Assembly: GCA_003228115.1 (NCBI GenBank) | Contig: QEVV01000008.1 | Span: 1 to 64,000, forward strand | From: Chloroflexota bacterium | GTDB lineage: Bacteria; Chloroflexota; Dehalococcoidia; Lucifugimonadales; SAR202-VII-2 | Length of the DNA: 64,000 nucleotides | Direction: 5' to 3' | In this document: positions 17,066-25,427 of the stretch, in pieces | How positions within the stretch are numbered: the stretch's first letter is position 1 | Layout: the number at the start of each line of letters is the position of its first letter | Position numbers and translations under genes: made by a program | Notes under the pieces: generated by a model | Told to the model about the DNA's origin: nothing | What the model saw: the letters and a program-made list of their open reading frames with translations, nothing else | Database searches by the model: none

Positions 17066-17947
17066 TTAGGAAGCGGTGACCGCCAGGCTCTTGACCTTTT
17101 CCTCGACATTCTTCGTTGAAACGAAATGCCGCTGCACTTCCATCTCTGAAGGGGTGAAACCAAGCGCCATGCCCACTAGCTGCGACAGGTGCAGGATGGG
17201 CATATCGATGTCTTGTTTCTCTTGGGCCTCGGCCCGGCTCTGCTGGCCGTCCAACTCCAGGTGACACAGGGGGCAAGGAACAACCATCGCGTCTGCTCCC
17301 TTGTCCCGAGCTTCCGAGGTGTGCTTGGCGGTCATGGCAAGGGCGTTCTCTTCGTTGATAGTTAGAGAGGGGAAACCACAGCACTTGCCCTTCCCAGAGA
17401 TGTCGACGTTGGTGCCACCGATGGCTTGCGTTACCTTCTCTATGTAGGACTTGCGGTTGCCGTCCTTAATGGCCTCATCGGGGCGGCGTAGATAACAACC
17501 GTAGAAGGGTGAAATCTTGACGCCTTCCAAAGGCTGGGTGGAGGCTGCTGTCAAAACGTCCAAGCCTACGTCTTCAACGAGGACCCACAGCAGGTGTTTA
17601 ACCTCTGTGGTGCCTTTGTATTCGAGACCGTCTTCCGCCAGGAACTCCCGGTTGATCTTGTCCCGGTACTCAGGGTCTTGCAGACGGACGTTCGCCAGAG
17701 CGATGACCCCCGTGCACGTGCTGCAGATGGTCATTAGGGGGACTCCCATCTGCTCGGCCTTGGCTAGGGTTCGGGCGTTGATGGGATCGGAGATTTCGGA
17801 GCTAAGTACGCCCGCGCCAGTGCAACCCACGTCCTCCAACTCAGCTAGCTCAATGCCCAATTTCTCGCATACCTTGATTGAACTGGTGTACAACTCAGGG
17901 CATGAGCCCTTGGCGACGCAACCGGGGTAAAAGGCAACCTTAACCAT
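17066..17947 (-). CDS. HdrB/SdhE-like CCG-domain protein
   Basis: This 293-residue protein has two cysteine-rich CCG domains, as in heterodisulfide reductase subunit B and the SdhE subunit of non-classical succinate dehydrogenases. These bind unusual [4Fe-4S] clusters and act as the membrane or disulfide-linked end of the electron path. Domain 1 has YPGC (residues 8-11) but its CCG motif reads GCTGAG, so one Cys is Thr. Domain 2 is intact: KCCGFPSL and, about 35 residues later, CPLCHLELD. The gene is the last of three, 12 bases after the SdhB-like gene. AGGAGGG lies 7 bases before the ATG. Confidence 0.88.
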   Translation of the reverse strand: MVKVAFYPGCVAKGSCPELYTSSIKVCEKLGIELAELEDVGCTGAGVLSSEISDPINARTLAKAEQMGVPLMTICSTCTGVIALANVRLQDPEYRDKINREFLAEDGLEYKGTTEVKHLLWVLVEDVGLDVLTAASTQPLEGVKISPFYGCYLRRPDEAIKDGNRKSYIEKVTQAIGGTNVDISGKGKCCGFPSLTINEENALAMTAKHTSEARDKGADAMVVPCPLCHLELDGQQSRAEAQEKQDIDMPILHLSQLVGMALGFTPSEMEVQRHFVSTKNVEEKVKSLAVTAS

Positions 17948-17959
17948 ATGCTTGCCCTC

Positions 17960-18934
17960 CTAGGCCTTCTTGTTCTTGTGAGACTGCTCGACTTTGGCGA
18001 ATATCTTAGCGATCTGCCTAGCGCCAGGACGGCTCTTATGGGGTCTCAGGCTGGCTTTGCCCTTCCGAATTGCCTTTAGGGCGATGGGCATCTGCGACAT
18101 CATGCCTGATAGGGAGAGGCCGTAGGGTGGCAACCCGTAGGTCTTCGAGGCCAACATGCGCTCGTTGAGCCATCCACTCTTCTTCACGGAATCGGCGAAA
18201 GCGTTGTAGTGGCGGGCAGCCATTGGGTTGCCCTTTCCTGACTTAACGCCAAGGGCAATTGAATCGTCACGGAGATCCATGATGAGGTGGGTGGGGTTGA
18301 TACCCCACGGGCAATGCTCGCTGGCTTCCCAGCAATGGACGCAGTCCCAGAGGCCCTTCTTTTCTCCCGCTTCTATGAACCGTTGCTTGGTATCTTGATC
18401 TCTGGGGTCCTTTGTCGTCCGGTACAGTCCCTTGGTCAGCGCCATTGGGCCCAGGAACTCCTTGTCGACATCGATGACCGTGCAGCCCTCATCGCAAAGC
18501 CCGCAGACGGTGCAGCGCATCGCCAGGCGAACTGGCTCCAAATCCTCGTCCTTGACCGCCGGGGCGGTGCCGTTGGTCTCCAGCCAGGGCCGGAAGTACT
18601 TGTATTTCTTCCACATGAACTGGTCTACGTCGTAGAGAACGTCTTTGACCGGGGCGACATTGCGAATCAGCTTGATCTCAATGGCGTCTTCTTTAACGGA
18701 GTCTTTGACCTTCACCAGGCAGGGCACAACGCGCTTTCCGTTGGCCTGGCAGGTGCAGTCGCCGCAAAAGCCGGTGTTACAGGTGCCACGGAAGGCTAGG
18801 CTGCCGTCCTGTTCTTCGCGGACCTTGCTCATAGCTTCGAAGACGCTGGTTTCGGGATCAACATCGACGACGAAGGAGTCCCTCTGGTCGGGATCCTCAT
18901 TCTTCGTCCGCACGAACTTCATGGTTACTTGCAT
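17960..18934 (-). CDS. SdhB/FrdB-like iron-sulfur protein
   Basis: This 324-residue protein has a plant-type ferredoxin domain followed by a two-cluster domain. The [2Fe-2S] ligands are in CNTGFCGDC, with a fourth Cys 11 residues later (VVPC). The second domain has CTVCGLCDEGC and CVHCWEASEHCP, resembling HdrC/SdhB cluster motifs, although the first lacks the usual Pro after its last Cys. The C-terminus is longer than in classical SdhB (about 240 residues) and ends in a Lys/Arg-rich tail. It should carry electrons between the flavoprotein and the CCG-domain protein. GAGGAG precedes the ATG. Confidence 0.9.
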   Translation of the reverse strand: MQVTMKFVRTKNEDPDQRDSFVVDVDPETSVFEAMSKVREEQDGSLAFRGTCNTGFCGDCTCQANGKRVVPCLVKVKDSVKEDAIEIKLIRNVAPVKDVLYDVDQFMWKKYKYFRPWLETNGTAPAVKDEDLEPVRLAMRCTVCGLCDEGCTVIDVDKEFLGPMALTKGLYRTTKDPRDQDTKQRFIEAGEKKGLWDCVHCWEASEHCPWGINPTHLIMDLRDDSIALGVKSGKGNPMAARHYNAFADSVKKSGWLNERMLASKTYGLPPYGLSLSGMMSQMPIALKAIRKGKASLRPHKSRPGARQIAKIFAKVEQSHKNKKA

Positions 18935-18990
18935 AGTTGCTCCTCTATACCGTCGGTTGAGCCGCTGCTCCTTGGCTCAAAGCACTTCAA

Positions 18991-20601
18991 CTAGACGGGG
19001 CGGCTGCTCACTTGGGGCCCACCCTCGCCCTGTTCGACGACGACTCGCATGCTGCCAGCCTCGTCGCTCTTGTCGGGGAAGTCGGAACGGTAATGCACGC
19101 CCCTGCTTTCCTGGCGGGCCTCTGCACTTCCGACGATCGCTTCGGCTGCTGCCAGCAATGTGCGGGTCTCTAGGTGCTGCTGAAGGGCGTAGTTGAAGGA
19201 AAGGGCCTTCGTGGGTATGCCCATTGTGGCGTAGGATTCCTTCAGGGAAGCGATCTTCTCTGCTGCTTCAGCAAGCCCTGCGGCGTCACGGCTGAGTCCT
19301 GCCTTTTCATGCATGAGAGAGGTCAACTCGCTGCGTACTCCTGCGAGGTCGCCCTCTTTGGCGTCGCGCTCAAGCAACGGCTTGAGCTTGCCTTGATGCT
19401 CTTGCAGAATCGCTGGTGATGCCTCGCCGGTGGACGCCTTGCCGGCGTTGGCTGCAGCAGAACCAGCCCGGTGACCAGAGAGCACCGATGCTAGGAGTCC
19501 GTTGCCGTCCATTGCGCCTGCGCCGTGGAATCCGGTTCCGGCGCATTCGCCCGCAGCGAAGAGCCCGGAGACGCTGGTAGCGCCGCTGGCATCCGTGGCA
19601 ATTCCGCCAAGGATGCGGTACATCCCCGGATGCACGGGAATGGGGTCGCCAGCCAGGTTGCCCTTCATGAACATCTGGAGGCGGGCATTTGTATTGTAGT
19701 AGGTGGTGTCGGCCTGTTCCTGCGTGATGGAAGTCTTGAGGTTCAGATTGCCATCCTCTCCCGCACCTGAGGCGATGGCCTCAGCCGCGGCCCTGGCCAG
19801 CGAGTGGCCGAAGGGTTGAGCAGAGCCAGTTACGGCCTGGCCGTCTTTGCCCTCAAGTTGAGCGCCGTTTGCCAGCAGCAGCTCACTGATGGCCAAGCGG
19901 CCCGCCTTGATGATGCTCGGGTGATATTGGACCATTTCCATATCCACCAGCTGAGCGCCCGCCCGGTAAGCGATGCCAATACCGTCGGCGTTGCAGTGGG
20001 TGGAACTGGTGCTGGGCTCGTAGAGGCGGCGAACGCCTCCTGCTGCCATGACGATTGCTCCGCCTGAAATGAGGTCCAAATTGCCCGTGGAAAGCTGGAA
20101 CGCCAGAGCGCCGGTGCAGACACCGTCCTCAACGGCCAGAGACGGAACATACCACTCTTCAAAGAACACGACCTCGTATTTGAGGGCCTGTTCGTAGAGC
20201 ACCTGGGCCAGAACGTGGCCGGTCATGTCGTGGACATGGGCCGCCCTGGCCTGCTCCGAGCCCTGCAGCTTTACAAGTGCCACGTCGCCTTGGGGATCCA
20301 GGTTGAAGGGGACGCCCAGGTTGTACAACTCTCTGACGGCGGCAGGCGCCTCAGCGCAGTACGCTTCAACAACCGACTTGTCGTTGAGGCCGTCGCCGGA
20401 GCGGAGAGTGTCTGCGATATGAGCTTGTGGCGAATCGCCTTGAGCAAGAGCGGCATTGATGCCGTCCTGGATGGTGATCGAATAGCTCCGAAGTGGATGA
20501 ACCTTGGTGATGACGGCAACCGAAGCACCCTGGCGGCGCGCCTCAACGGCGGCCTGCAGGCCGGCGATTCCCGCCCCTATGACAACTACGTCGTACCTCA
20601 C
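18991..20601 (-). CDS. SdhA/FrdA-like FAD flavoprotein lacking canonical active-site residues
   Basis: This 536-residue flavoprotein has the FAD dinucleotide motif VVVIGAGIAGLQAA (residues 5-18) and the overall order of fumarate reductase/succinate dehydrogenase flavoproteins. Compared by eye with E. coli SdhA, the FAD-linking His is Tyr (RSYSIT where RSHTVS is usual). The Arg proton shuttle (GRDV) is replaced in PFGHSL. The substrate His of CHYMMGG is Tyr in MYRILGG. The substrate Arg of HGANRLGG is Ala in HGAGAMDG. His of FHPT is kept (YHPS). The protein therefore probably binds FAD non-covalently and may not act on succinate or fumarate. It is the first gene of the operon. Confidence 0.88.
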   Translation of the reverse strand: MRYDVVVIGAGIAGLQAAVEARRQGASVAVITKVHPLRSYSITIQDGINAALAQGDSPQAHIADTLRSGDGLNDKSVVEAYCAEAPAAVRELYNLGVPFNLDPQGDVALVKLQGSEQARAAHVHDMTGHVLAQVLYEQALKYEVVFFEEWYVPSLAVEDGVCTGALAFQLSTGNLDLISGGAIVMAAGGVRRLYEPSTSSTHCNADGIGIAYRAGAQLVDMEMVQYHPSIIKAGRLAISELLLANGAQLEGKDGQAVTGSAQPFGHSLARAAAEAIASGAGEDGNLNLKTSITQEQADTTYYNTNARLQMFMKGNLAGDPIPVHPGMYRILGGIATDASGATSVSGLFAAGECAGTGFHGAGAMDGNGLLASVLSGHRAGSAAANAGKASTGEASPAILQEHQGKLKPLLERDAKEGDLAGVRSELTSLMHEKAGLSRDAAGLAEAAEKIASLKESYATMGIPTKALSFNYALQQHLETRTLLAAAEAIVGSAEARQESRGVHYRSDFPDKSDEAGSMRVVVEQGEGGPQVSSRPV

Positions 20602-20659
20602 ACCATGCTCCCGTGGGCAGTTTAGGCTCTAGCCAGGCGTGCAAGGCTAGGCTGCGGTG

Positions 20660-20688
20660 ATTATAGCCAACGAGGGGTCGGGCTGCAA
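20660..20688 (-). promoter_or_regulatory. Promoter of the SdhABE-like operon
   Basis: On the minus strand TTGCAG (20688-20683) and a perfect TATAAT (20665-20660) have a 17-base spacer. The -10 box is the best in the window, so strong constitutive expression is likely. Confidence 0.75.
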
Positions 20689-20765
20689 ACTGACGGTGGT
20701 GGGGTAAGTCGGTGCTGAACGCTTGGCCCCTTGGAGCAGCATGACCGGCCAGTCTTTCCCGTGAC

Positions 20766-21869
20766 CTACGCCAACGTTGGCAGTATGACCGGCTTCACTA
20801 TCTTGTATGACGCCATGTCTTCCAGCGCTTGCGTCGTCTGGGATAAGGAATATTCGGCCGATATGAATAGGTCGAAGGGAATGTCCTTTTTACGGGTGGC
20901 CAGGAAGTCGAGAGCCTGATGGAAGTGGTGCGCCCGGCCAGACCTAATGCTGGCGAACTTGAGGTTCTTGTTGGTGAAGATTGCGCCGGGGATGGTCACG
21001 GCTTCCGGCCCCGTTCCGATCGACACGTACCGCCCGCCCCTGCGGACCATGTTGAGGCCCTCGGGAATTGCCGACGCGCTCACACATTGAATGACAACGT
21101 CTGCGCCTCGCCCGGAAGTCTCACCCAACACCCAGTCGGTCCGTTGGGCTGCGTCCGAGGCGTCGGCTATGTTCAGTACCTCATCCGCGCCCAGGGCCTT
21201 GGCAACTTCCAATCGGGCTTCCGGTCCGCCGATGGTTAGGACGCGGCGAGCGCCTTTTTCGCGGGCAACGGCGGTTGCAAATAGTCCCAAGGGCCCTGAG
21301 CCCTGTACCAATACAGTTTCGTTAGGGCGAATATCGCCCAAGCGTTCGAAGCCGTGCATGATGGTGCGAAAGGCGCAAGCGGAAGCGGCTGCCAGGGGTG
21401 AAGAAACCTCGTCCGGAATCCGAATGACCTCTGCGCGGGCTGGGTAGTAATGGTACTCAGCGCAGCCGCCCAACAAGTAAGGGAACAGGTCGCAGCGCTC
21501 CCGGCCGTAGCGGATCGAGTCTTCGCACAGAGTCGGCTGGCCAGCGATGGTGCAGTAGAAGCACTTGCCGCAGAACGGATAGGCGACCACCACGCGGTCG
21601 CCCGGCTTGATAATTTCTCCGAGCAGGTCCCTTCGTTCACCGTTCACATCGACGACGACGGAGGCGGTCTCGTGGCCGGGGATGTAAGGCGTGATGCTTT
21701 GGCCCGCCTTGCTGCCAAGGTCGCCGTGCCAAACGTGAACATCCGTGGCGCAGAGCGTTGCTGCTTCCACACGGCCCAAGATGGCCCCTACTTCCAGTTC
21801 AGGAAGGGGTACCGGCTGGACCCGCAGCGGTACGTTGTGCTCTGAGACGACGGCTGCCAGGACTTCCAT
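20766..21869 (-). CDS. Zinc-dependent alcohol dehydrogenase (MDR family), copy 1
   Basis: This 367-residue medium-chain dehydrogenase shows catalytic-zinc residues in ATLCATDVHVWHG and PGHETA, and a structural-zinc loop GKCFYCTIAGQPTLC. The Rossmann motif is VLVQGSGPLGLFATAVAREKGA, with an acidic or neutral end to strand beta-2 (TIGGPEARLE) that leaves the NAD/NADP choice open. It follows a paralogue by 32 bases in one operon, and AAGGAG lies 7 bases before the ATG. The substrate is unknown. Confidence 0.9.
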   Translation of the reverse strand: MEVLAAVVSEHNVPLRVQPVPLPELEVGAILGRVEAATLCATDVHVWHGDLGSKAGQSITPYIPGHETASVVVDVNGERRDLLGEIIKPGDRVVVAYPFCGKCFYCTIAGQPTLCEDSIRYGRERCDLFPYLLGGCAEYHYYPARAEVIRIPDEVSSPLAAASACAFRTIMHGFERLGDIRPNETVLVQGSGPLGLFATAVAREKGARRVLTIGGPEARLEVAKALGADEVLNIADASDAAQRTDWVLGETSGRGADVVIQCVSASAIPEGLNMVRRGGRYVSIGTGPEAVTIPGAIFTNKNLKFASIRSGRAHHFHQALDFLATRKKDIPFDLFISAEYSLSQTTQALEDMASYKIVKPVILPTLA

Positions 21870-21901
21870 CGTGCGACTCCTTATCGTCCTGCCTTCGCCC
21901 T

Positions 21902-22987
21902 CTAGGCGTTCGGGTAGATCACCGGCTTCACCTCTTTATAGGCGGCCATAGCCTCAAGGGCCTCGGTGGTCTGATCGAGCCTGTAGGTACCGGTGATGAA
22001 GTTGTCGAAGGGGAACGTGTTCTTGCGTGTGGCCAAGAAGTCCAGAGCCTGGTAGAAGTGGTGGGCCATGCCCGATAGCACGCCGACCAAGGTAAGGTTC
22101 TTGTTGGTAAAGATGGCGCCGGGGATGGTCTGGTCCCCAGAGCCTGCCCCGATGGATAGGAACCGGCCGCCGCGGCGCACCAGGTCTAGGCCCTCGCCGA
22201 CGGCTTCTGCACCCACGCACTGAACGACAACATCCGGCCCCCGACCTGAGGTCATGTCCAATAGCCATTCCTTGCGCTGCTGCCGGTTGAACTCCTCGAT
22301 ATTGCAGATTTCGTCTGCGCCCATGTCCTTGGCGACCTTCAACCTTGCCGCTGGCGCTCCGATGGTGAATACGCGCCGTGCGCCGCGGTCTCTGGCTACG
22401 GCAGTTGCGAAGAGTCCAAGCGGTCCAGAGCCTTGAATCAACACGTCCTCAGAGCTGCCGATTCCGCCAAGCCTCTCGAAGCCATGCATGACCGTGCGAA
22501 AGGCGCAAGCAGCCGACGCAGCCAGCGCTGACGATACTTCGTCAGGTATGCGGATGACGTCTGCGCCTTCTGGGAAGTAGTGCTGCTGGGCGCACCCACC
22601 CAGCAGGTAGGGGTGCACGTCAGCGCGTACCCGGCCGTAGCGTGTGGCGTTGGGGCAAAGGTTTGGCTGTTGCCCAATGGTGCAGTGGAAACAGTGACCG
22701 CAGAAGCGATAGGCAACGATCACACGGTCGCCGGGCTTTAAGGGCTCGCCCAAGATGTCGGAGCGTTCTCCGTCGATTTCCTCGACAATCGAGGCGGTCT
22801 CGTGGCCTGGAATGTAGGGAAGGATGGGGCCGTAGTCGATAGCGCCGTGCCATATCTTTACGTCAGTGGCGCAGAGGGTTGCTGCGTCCACCCTGCAGAT
22901 CATGCCACCTTTCTCAAGCTTCGGCGGTGCAATGTCCCGAACTTCCAATGGCTCGTTGTAAGCGGTAATGACGGCGGCTTGGCTCAT
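21902..22987 (-). CDS. Zinc-dependent alcohol dehydrogenase (MDR family), copy 2
   Basis: This 361-residue paralogue of the downstream gene has the same features: ATLCATDVKIWHG, PGHETA, the zinc loop GHCFHCTIGQQPNLC and LIQGSGPLGLFATAVARDRGA. Both copies are complete and keep every zinc ligand visible by eye, pointing to divergence in substrate rather than decay. It is the first gene of the two-gene operon behind a near-consensus promoter. Confidence 0.9.
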   Translation of the reverse strand: MSQAAVITAYNEPLEVRDIAPPKLEKGGMICRVDAATLCATDVKIWHGAIDYGPILPYIPGHETASIVEEIDGERSDILGEPLKPGDRVIVAYRFCGHCFHCTIGQQPNLCPNATRYGRVRADVHPYLLGGCAQQHYFPEGADVIRIPDEVSSALAASAACAFRTVMHGFERLGGIGSSEDVLIQGSGPLGLFATAVARDRGARRVFTIGAPAARLKVAKDMGADEICNIEEFNRQQRKEWLLDMTSGRGPDVVVQCVGAEAVGEGLDLVRRGGRFLSIGAGSGDQTIPGAIFTNKNLTLVGVLSGMAHHFYQALDFLATRKNTFPFDNFITGTYRLDQTTEALEAMAAYKEVKPVIYPNA

Positions 22988-23059
22988 GATGTCTCCCTTT
23001 GAGTGACTCTGAAAATTCGTGCTGTCGTGTCTACGCCACGAAGGAGTGGGTGCCTCGGT

Positions 23060-23088
23060 ACGATACCGTTGGCCCCAGCGGGTGTCAA
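23060..23088 (-). promoter_or_regulatory. Promoter of the alcohol dehydrogenase pair
   Basis: On the minus strand TTGACA (23088-23083) and TATCGT (23065-23060) have a 17-base spacer, giving a leader of roughly 65 bases before the first start codon. Confidence 0.7.
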
Positions 23089-23180
23089 TGGAATTCAGCT
23101 CTAGCGGGATCCCCCCTAGTGCACCAAACGCCGAAGGCCCAATATGGCACTTACTGGATAGCCTAGGGGGCTGTGCTAAA

Positions 23181-23213
23181 GAAAAAGGCGAGGGTAGATG
23201 CCCTCGCTTTTTC
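23181..23213 (-). terminator. Intrinsic terminator after speD
   Basis: A 12-bp stem with one bulged G (AAAAAG-CGAGGG paired with CCCTCGCTTTTT) is followed on the minus strand by a T-rich tract (CTTTTTCTTT). It lies 46 bases past the speD stop. Confidence 0.85.
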
Positions 23214-23258
23214 TGGCCAACCCCTGCTGGTCATGGTCTATGTTGTAAGGACGCTATC

Positions 23259-23675
23259 TCAGCTGACTTTTCCAACCAGTGCTGAGCGGTCTTCTTCCAA
23301 CTCTTTGAATGCTGTGTCGGTGTCGGCGTACTCAAGACCCCTTTCCAGGAGCCAGTGTTTCACTTCACCAATGCCGAAGGTCTCGGTTATTTGCTCCCGG
23401 GCTAGGTTCGGGTCGAACTCCTTGCAGGAGAACACATCGATATTGATGTAGCCGCGGTCGGGGAAGGTGTGCACGCTAATATGGCTTTCGGCAATGAGCA
23501 CGAATCCAGAGACGCCCCAGTCCCCAGGCTGAGGGCCGTGATAGGTATACACGTGAGGGGGCGTTATCTTGGTCATGCCCAAGCCATCGGGATACTCGTC
23601 CAGAAAACGGTAAACGATGTCGGGGTCTTGGAGGCGCTGGCGGTCCCCATTATGACCGTCAATCACCAAATGCAT
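23259..23675 (-). CDS. speD: S-adenosylmethionine decarboxylase proenzyme
   Basis: This 138-residue prokaryotic AdoMet decarboxylase supplies decarboxylated AdoMet for spermidine synthesis. The self-cleavage site is AESHISVHTFPD, so cleavage is expected between Glu63 and Ser64, which becomes the pyruvoyl group. His69 and Cys84 (VFSCKEFDP) match the processing and catalytic residues of the Thermotoga-type enzyme, shifted by one. No spermidine synthase gene lies next to it. It is monocistronic with its own promoter and terminator. Confidence 0.95.
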   Translation of the reverse strand: MHLVIDGHNGDRQRLQDPDIVYRFLDEYPDGLGMTKITPPHVYTYHGPQPGDWGVSGFVLIAESHISVHTFPDRGYINIDVFSCKEFDPNLAREQITETFGIGEVKHWLLERGLEYADTDTAFKELEEDRSALVGKVS

Positions 23676-23725
23676 AGCAAAATCCTCCGATAAGAGTCGC
23701 CACTGGCGCTAGAGCCGGAACGAAA

Positions 23726-23755
23726 ATGGTATCACCACGCCTGCACTATCTGCAA
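23726..23755 (-). promoter_or_regulatory. Possible speD promoter
   Basis: On the minus strand TTGCAG and TACCAT are separated by 18 bases. They end about 50 bases before the speD start codon. Confidence 0.5.
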
Positions 23756-23771
23756 ACGGATGGGTGAAGTA

Positions 23772-24170
23772 CTAGGCTTTTGCGGCTTCGGCCCCTGCGA
23801 TGGCGATGTCTTCGTCCTCTTGAGGCGTGTTGCCCCCGCTGACGCCGCAGGCCCCAACCACTTCCCCCGCCGCATAGATGGGCACTGCTCCCTGCGCGAA
23901 CAGCATCCCTTCGTGGATCATGAGCGACTGGAACACCGGCCTGCCAGCCCGTTCGGCAAGCTCACTGGTAGGTTTGCTGTAGGCCACGGAGCCTTTAGCC
24001 TTGCCGACGGCGATGTGCACCGTCATCCATCTCGCGCCGTCCATTCGAGACAACCCTACTAGGACGCCGCCAGTATCCACTACGGCAGTGGTGATATTTA
24101 GACCCAACTCCCTGGCCTTGGCCTCAGCGCCCTCTAGGGCTTTCTTTGACGCAGCTAGAGTTATCGACAT
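23772..24170 (-). CDS. GlcG/HbpS family protein
   Basis: This 132-residue protein of the GlcG/HbpS fold (DUF336) shows the usual blocks VVDTGGVLVGLSRMDGA, a Lys/Ala-rich middle helix and GAVPIYAAGEVVGACGVSGG near the end. Family members bind haem or small molecules, or lie next to catabolic oxidoreductases; the role here is unknown. A dispersed repeat borders it upstream. The start follows GGGGGC. Confidence 0.85.
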   Translation of the reverse strand: MSITLAASKKALEGAEAKARELGLNITTAVVDTGGVLVGLSRMDGARWMTVHIAVGKAKGSVAYSKPTSELAERAGRPVFQSLMIHEGMLFAQGAVPIYAAGEVVGACGVSGGNTPQEDEDIAIAGAEAAKA

Positions 24171-24187
24171 TAGCGCCCCCTAATTGT

Positions 24188-24316
24188 CTTTGTCATCCTG
24201 AGCGATCGAAGGATCACGGCCTTCCCTGACGACCAACATGGCCACTATGGGCAAATACCAATCTCTTAACACCCAACGCTGTGGTTCTTCGTCCCGATGC
24301 TCCTCAGAACGACAAG
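24188..24316. repeat. Dispersed inverted-repeat element (GTCATCCTGAGCGA type)
   Basis: The left arm (24188-24215, with TTTGTCATCCTGAGCG) and the right arm (24284-24316, with CTCCTCAGAACGACAAG) are imperfect inverted copies. Both ends are recognisable as the widespread MITE-like motif found in intergenic DNA of many bacteria. The element fills nearly the whole gap between the GlcG-like gene and the next gene. Confidence 0.65.
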
Positions 24317-24325
24317 GCGGGATGG

Positions 24326-25192
24326 CTAGCGCCCGGTAAACCACTTGAAGAACGTTTCAACTTCGGCGGGATCTCCATCGATCTTGAGCAAACCTTGGGC
24401 GTTAGCCCGTTTCCAGGGTAGGCGATGAAGAAAAACGAGGGCCATCGTCTCGGGGTCGCTTCGGTAGGTGGCAAGTGCCGGGTCGGAAGACGGGGTTTCG
24501 AAATGAAAACCGGGCCCGGAGGCGACGACATCCCATGACCAGTTCAGCGGTTCCCCTACCTCAAAGCGGTAGCGAAGGGGGGACGCCAATGTCTGTTCCT
24601 GGCCGTCGAAGCCCCAGGTGAACCAAGTAGGCATCCATTCCAGCAGCGTGGGAACGATGTCCGGAAGCAACTTTGGGGCGATCTCAATGCCGGATTTCAA
24701 GTCCCACGAATGCAGCCCGATTTCAGCGATCCTAGTCAGGGTCAGTCCCCGAATGGTTGTTAGTTGAAGAACGTGGAAGCAAGGCATATCCCATTGCTCC
24801 TCAGTTAGGCCATCCAAGATCGTGAAGAGTTGGGCGTTCCGCTCACGAAAGTTTGCCGACAGAGCGTCGGCCTGCTGCTCGCGGGACTCCCGCCCTCGTT
24901 GGGCTACCCGGGCACGTCCCTCAGGGTCAGGGCCGGTCTTGCGGAAGGGCGCCTCCGGCAGCGGGCCTGCGTCGCCCTTGAGGGCGCGGGACACGTCGCG
25001 AATTGTGCCTTCTGTGCCACCGCTCATGTGGGCTATAAGGTCGCCCAGACCCCAGCCGGCCGCGCCTGAAGGCGTGTCCTGTTGTTCGACGGGCAGAGCG
25101 TCGAAGTAGTCAGCAATGTTGTCGGAGGCTAGCTTCAAAAGCCTTGCGGCTTCGGACCCGGACGTTTGGGGTAAGGGACTCTCAGTTGCCAT
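24326..25192 (-). CDS. Maleylpyruvate isomerase/DinB-like metal-binding protein with SCP2-like C-terminus
   Basis: This 288-residue protein has an N-terminal DinB-type four-helix bundle of the mycothiol-dependent maleylpyruvate isomerase kind. The likely metal histidines are in LIAHMSG and EIGLHSWDL. The C-terminal 90 residues (from about SPLRYRFEVG to FFKWFTGR) resemble an SCP2-like sterol-carrier domain, which often follows this bundle. In Actinobacteria such proteins use thiols to isomerise or conjugate ring-cleavage products. Whether this organism has mycothiol is not shown here. The gene stands alone between two dispersed repeats. Confidence 0.75.
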   Translation of the reverse strand: MATESPLPQTSGSEAARLLKLASDNIADYFDALPVEQQDTPSGAAGWGLGDLIAHMSGGTEGTIRDVSRALKGDAGPLPEAPFRKTGPDPEGRARVAQRGRESREQQADALSANFRERNAQLFTILDGLTEEQWDMPCFHVLQLTTIRGLTLTRIAEIGLHSWDLKSGIEIAPKLLPDIVPTLLEWMPTWFTWGFDGQEQTLASPLRYRFEVGEPLNWSWDVVASGPGFHFETPSSDPALATYRSDPETMALVFLHRLPWKRANAQGLLKIDGDPAEVETFFKWFTGR

Positions 25193-25278
25193 GTTCCTCC
25201 TGAGCTTGTTCCGTGCAAAGCTGAGGCATTGTACAAGACTTGGGCAGACCCGTGTCAGGAAGGACTTCTCTATATGGG

Positions 25279-25364
25279 GCGTCTGGTAGGGGCCGTGTCT
25301 AAGACCGGGCCTCTCTCCCGGAAAATGCCTAGGGGAGGGTCACTGACCCTCCCCTACCAGACGC
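25279..25364. repeat. 86-bp MITE-like element with perfect 14-bp terminal inverted repeats
   Basis: GCGTCTGGTAGGGG (25279-25292) and its exact complement CCCCTACCAGACGC (25351-25364) bound an 86-bp segment. Next to the right end lies a nearly perfect palindrome (GGGGAGGGTCA, one base, TGACCCTCCCC; 25332-25354). The same GGTAGGGG/GGGTC pattern occurs at 4471. The segment carries no ORF. It lies between the DinB-like gene and the terminator of the Rieske operon. Confidence 0.7.
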
Positions 25365-25371
25365 TGACAAA

Positions 25372-25407
25372 AAGACAGCCGCCCCCATAGTCGGGGGCGG
25401 CTGTCTT
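25372..25407 (-). terminator. Intrinsic terminator of the Rieske operon
   Basis: A perfect 15-bp stem (25372-25386 with 25393-25407) has a 6-base loop and is followed on the minus strand by TTTTTGTC. It lies 20 bases past the last Rieske gene. Confidence 0.9.
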
Positions 25408-25427
25408 CTACTCTGACGTATTCGGGA

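Noticed and set aside
18991-20601. Canonical succinate dehydrogenase flavoprotein
   Set aside because: The substrate and catalytic His/Arg residues and the FAD-linking His are replaced, so only an SdhA-like label is supported.
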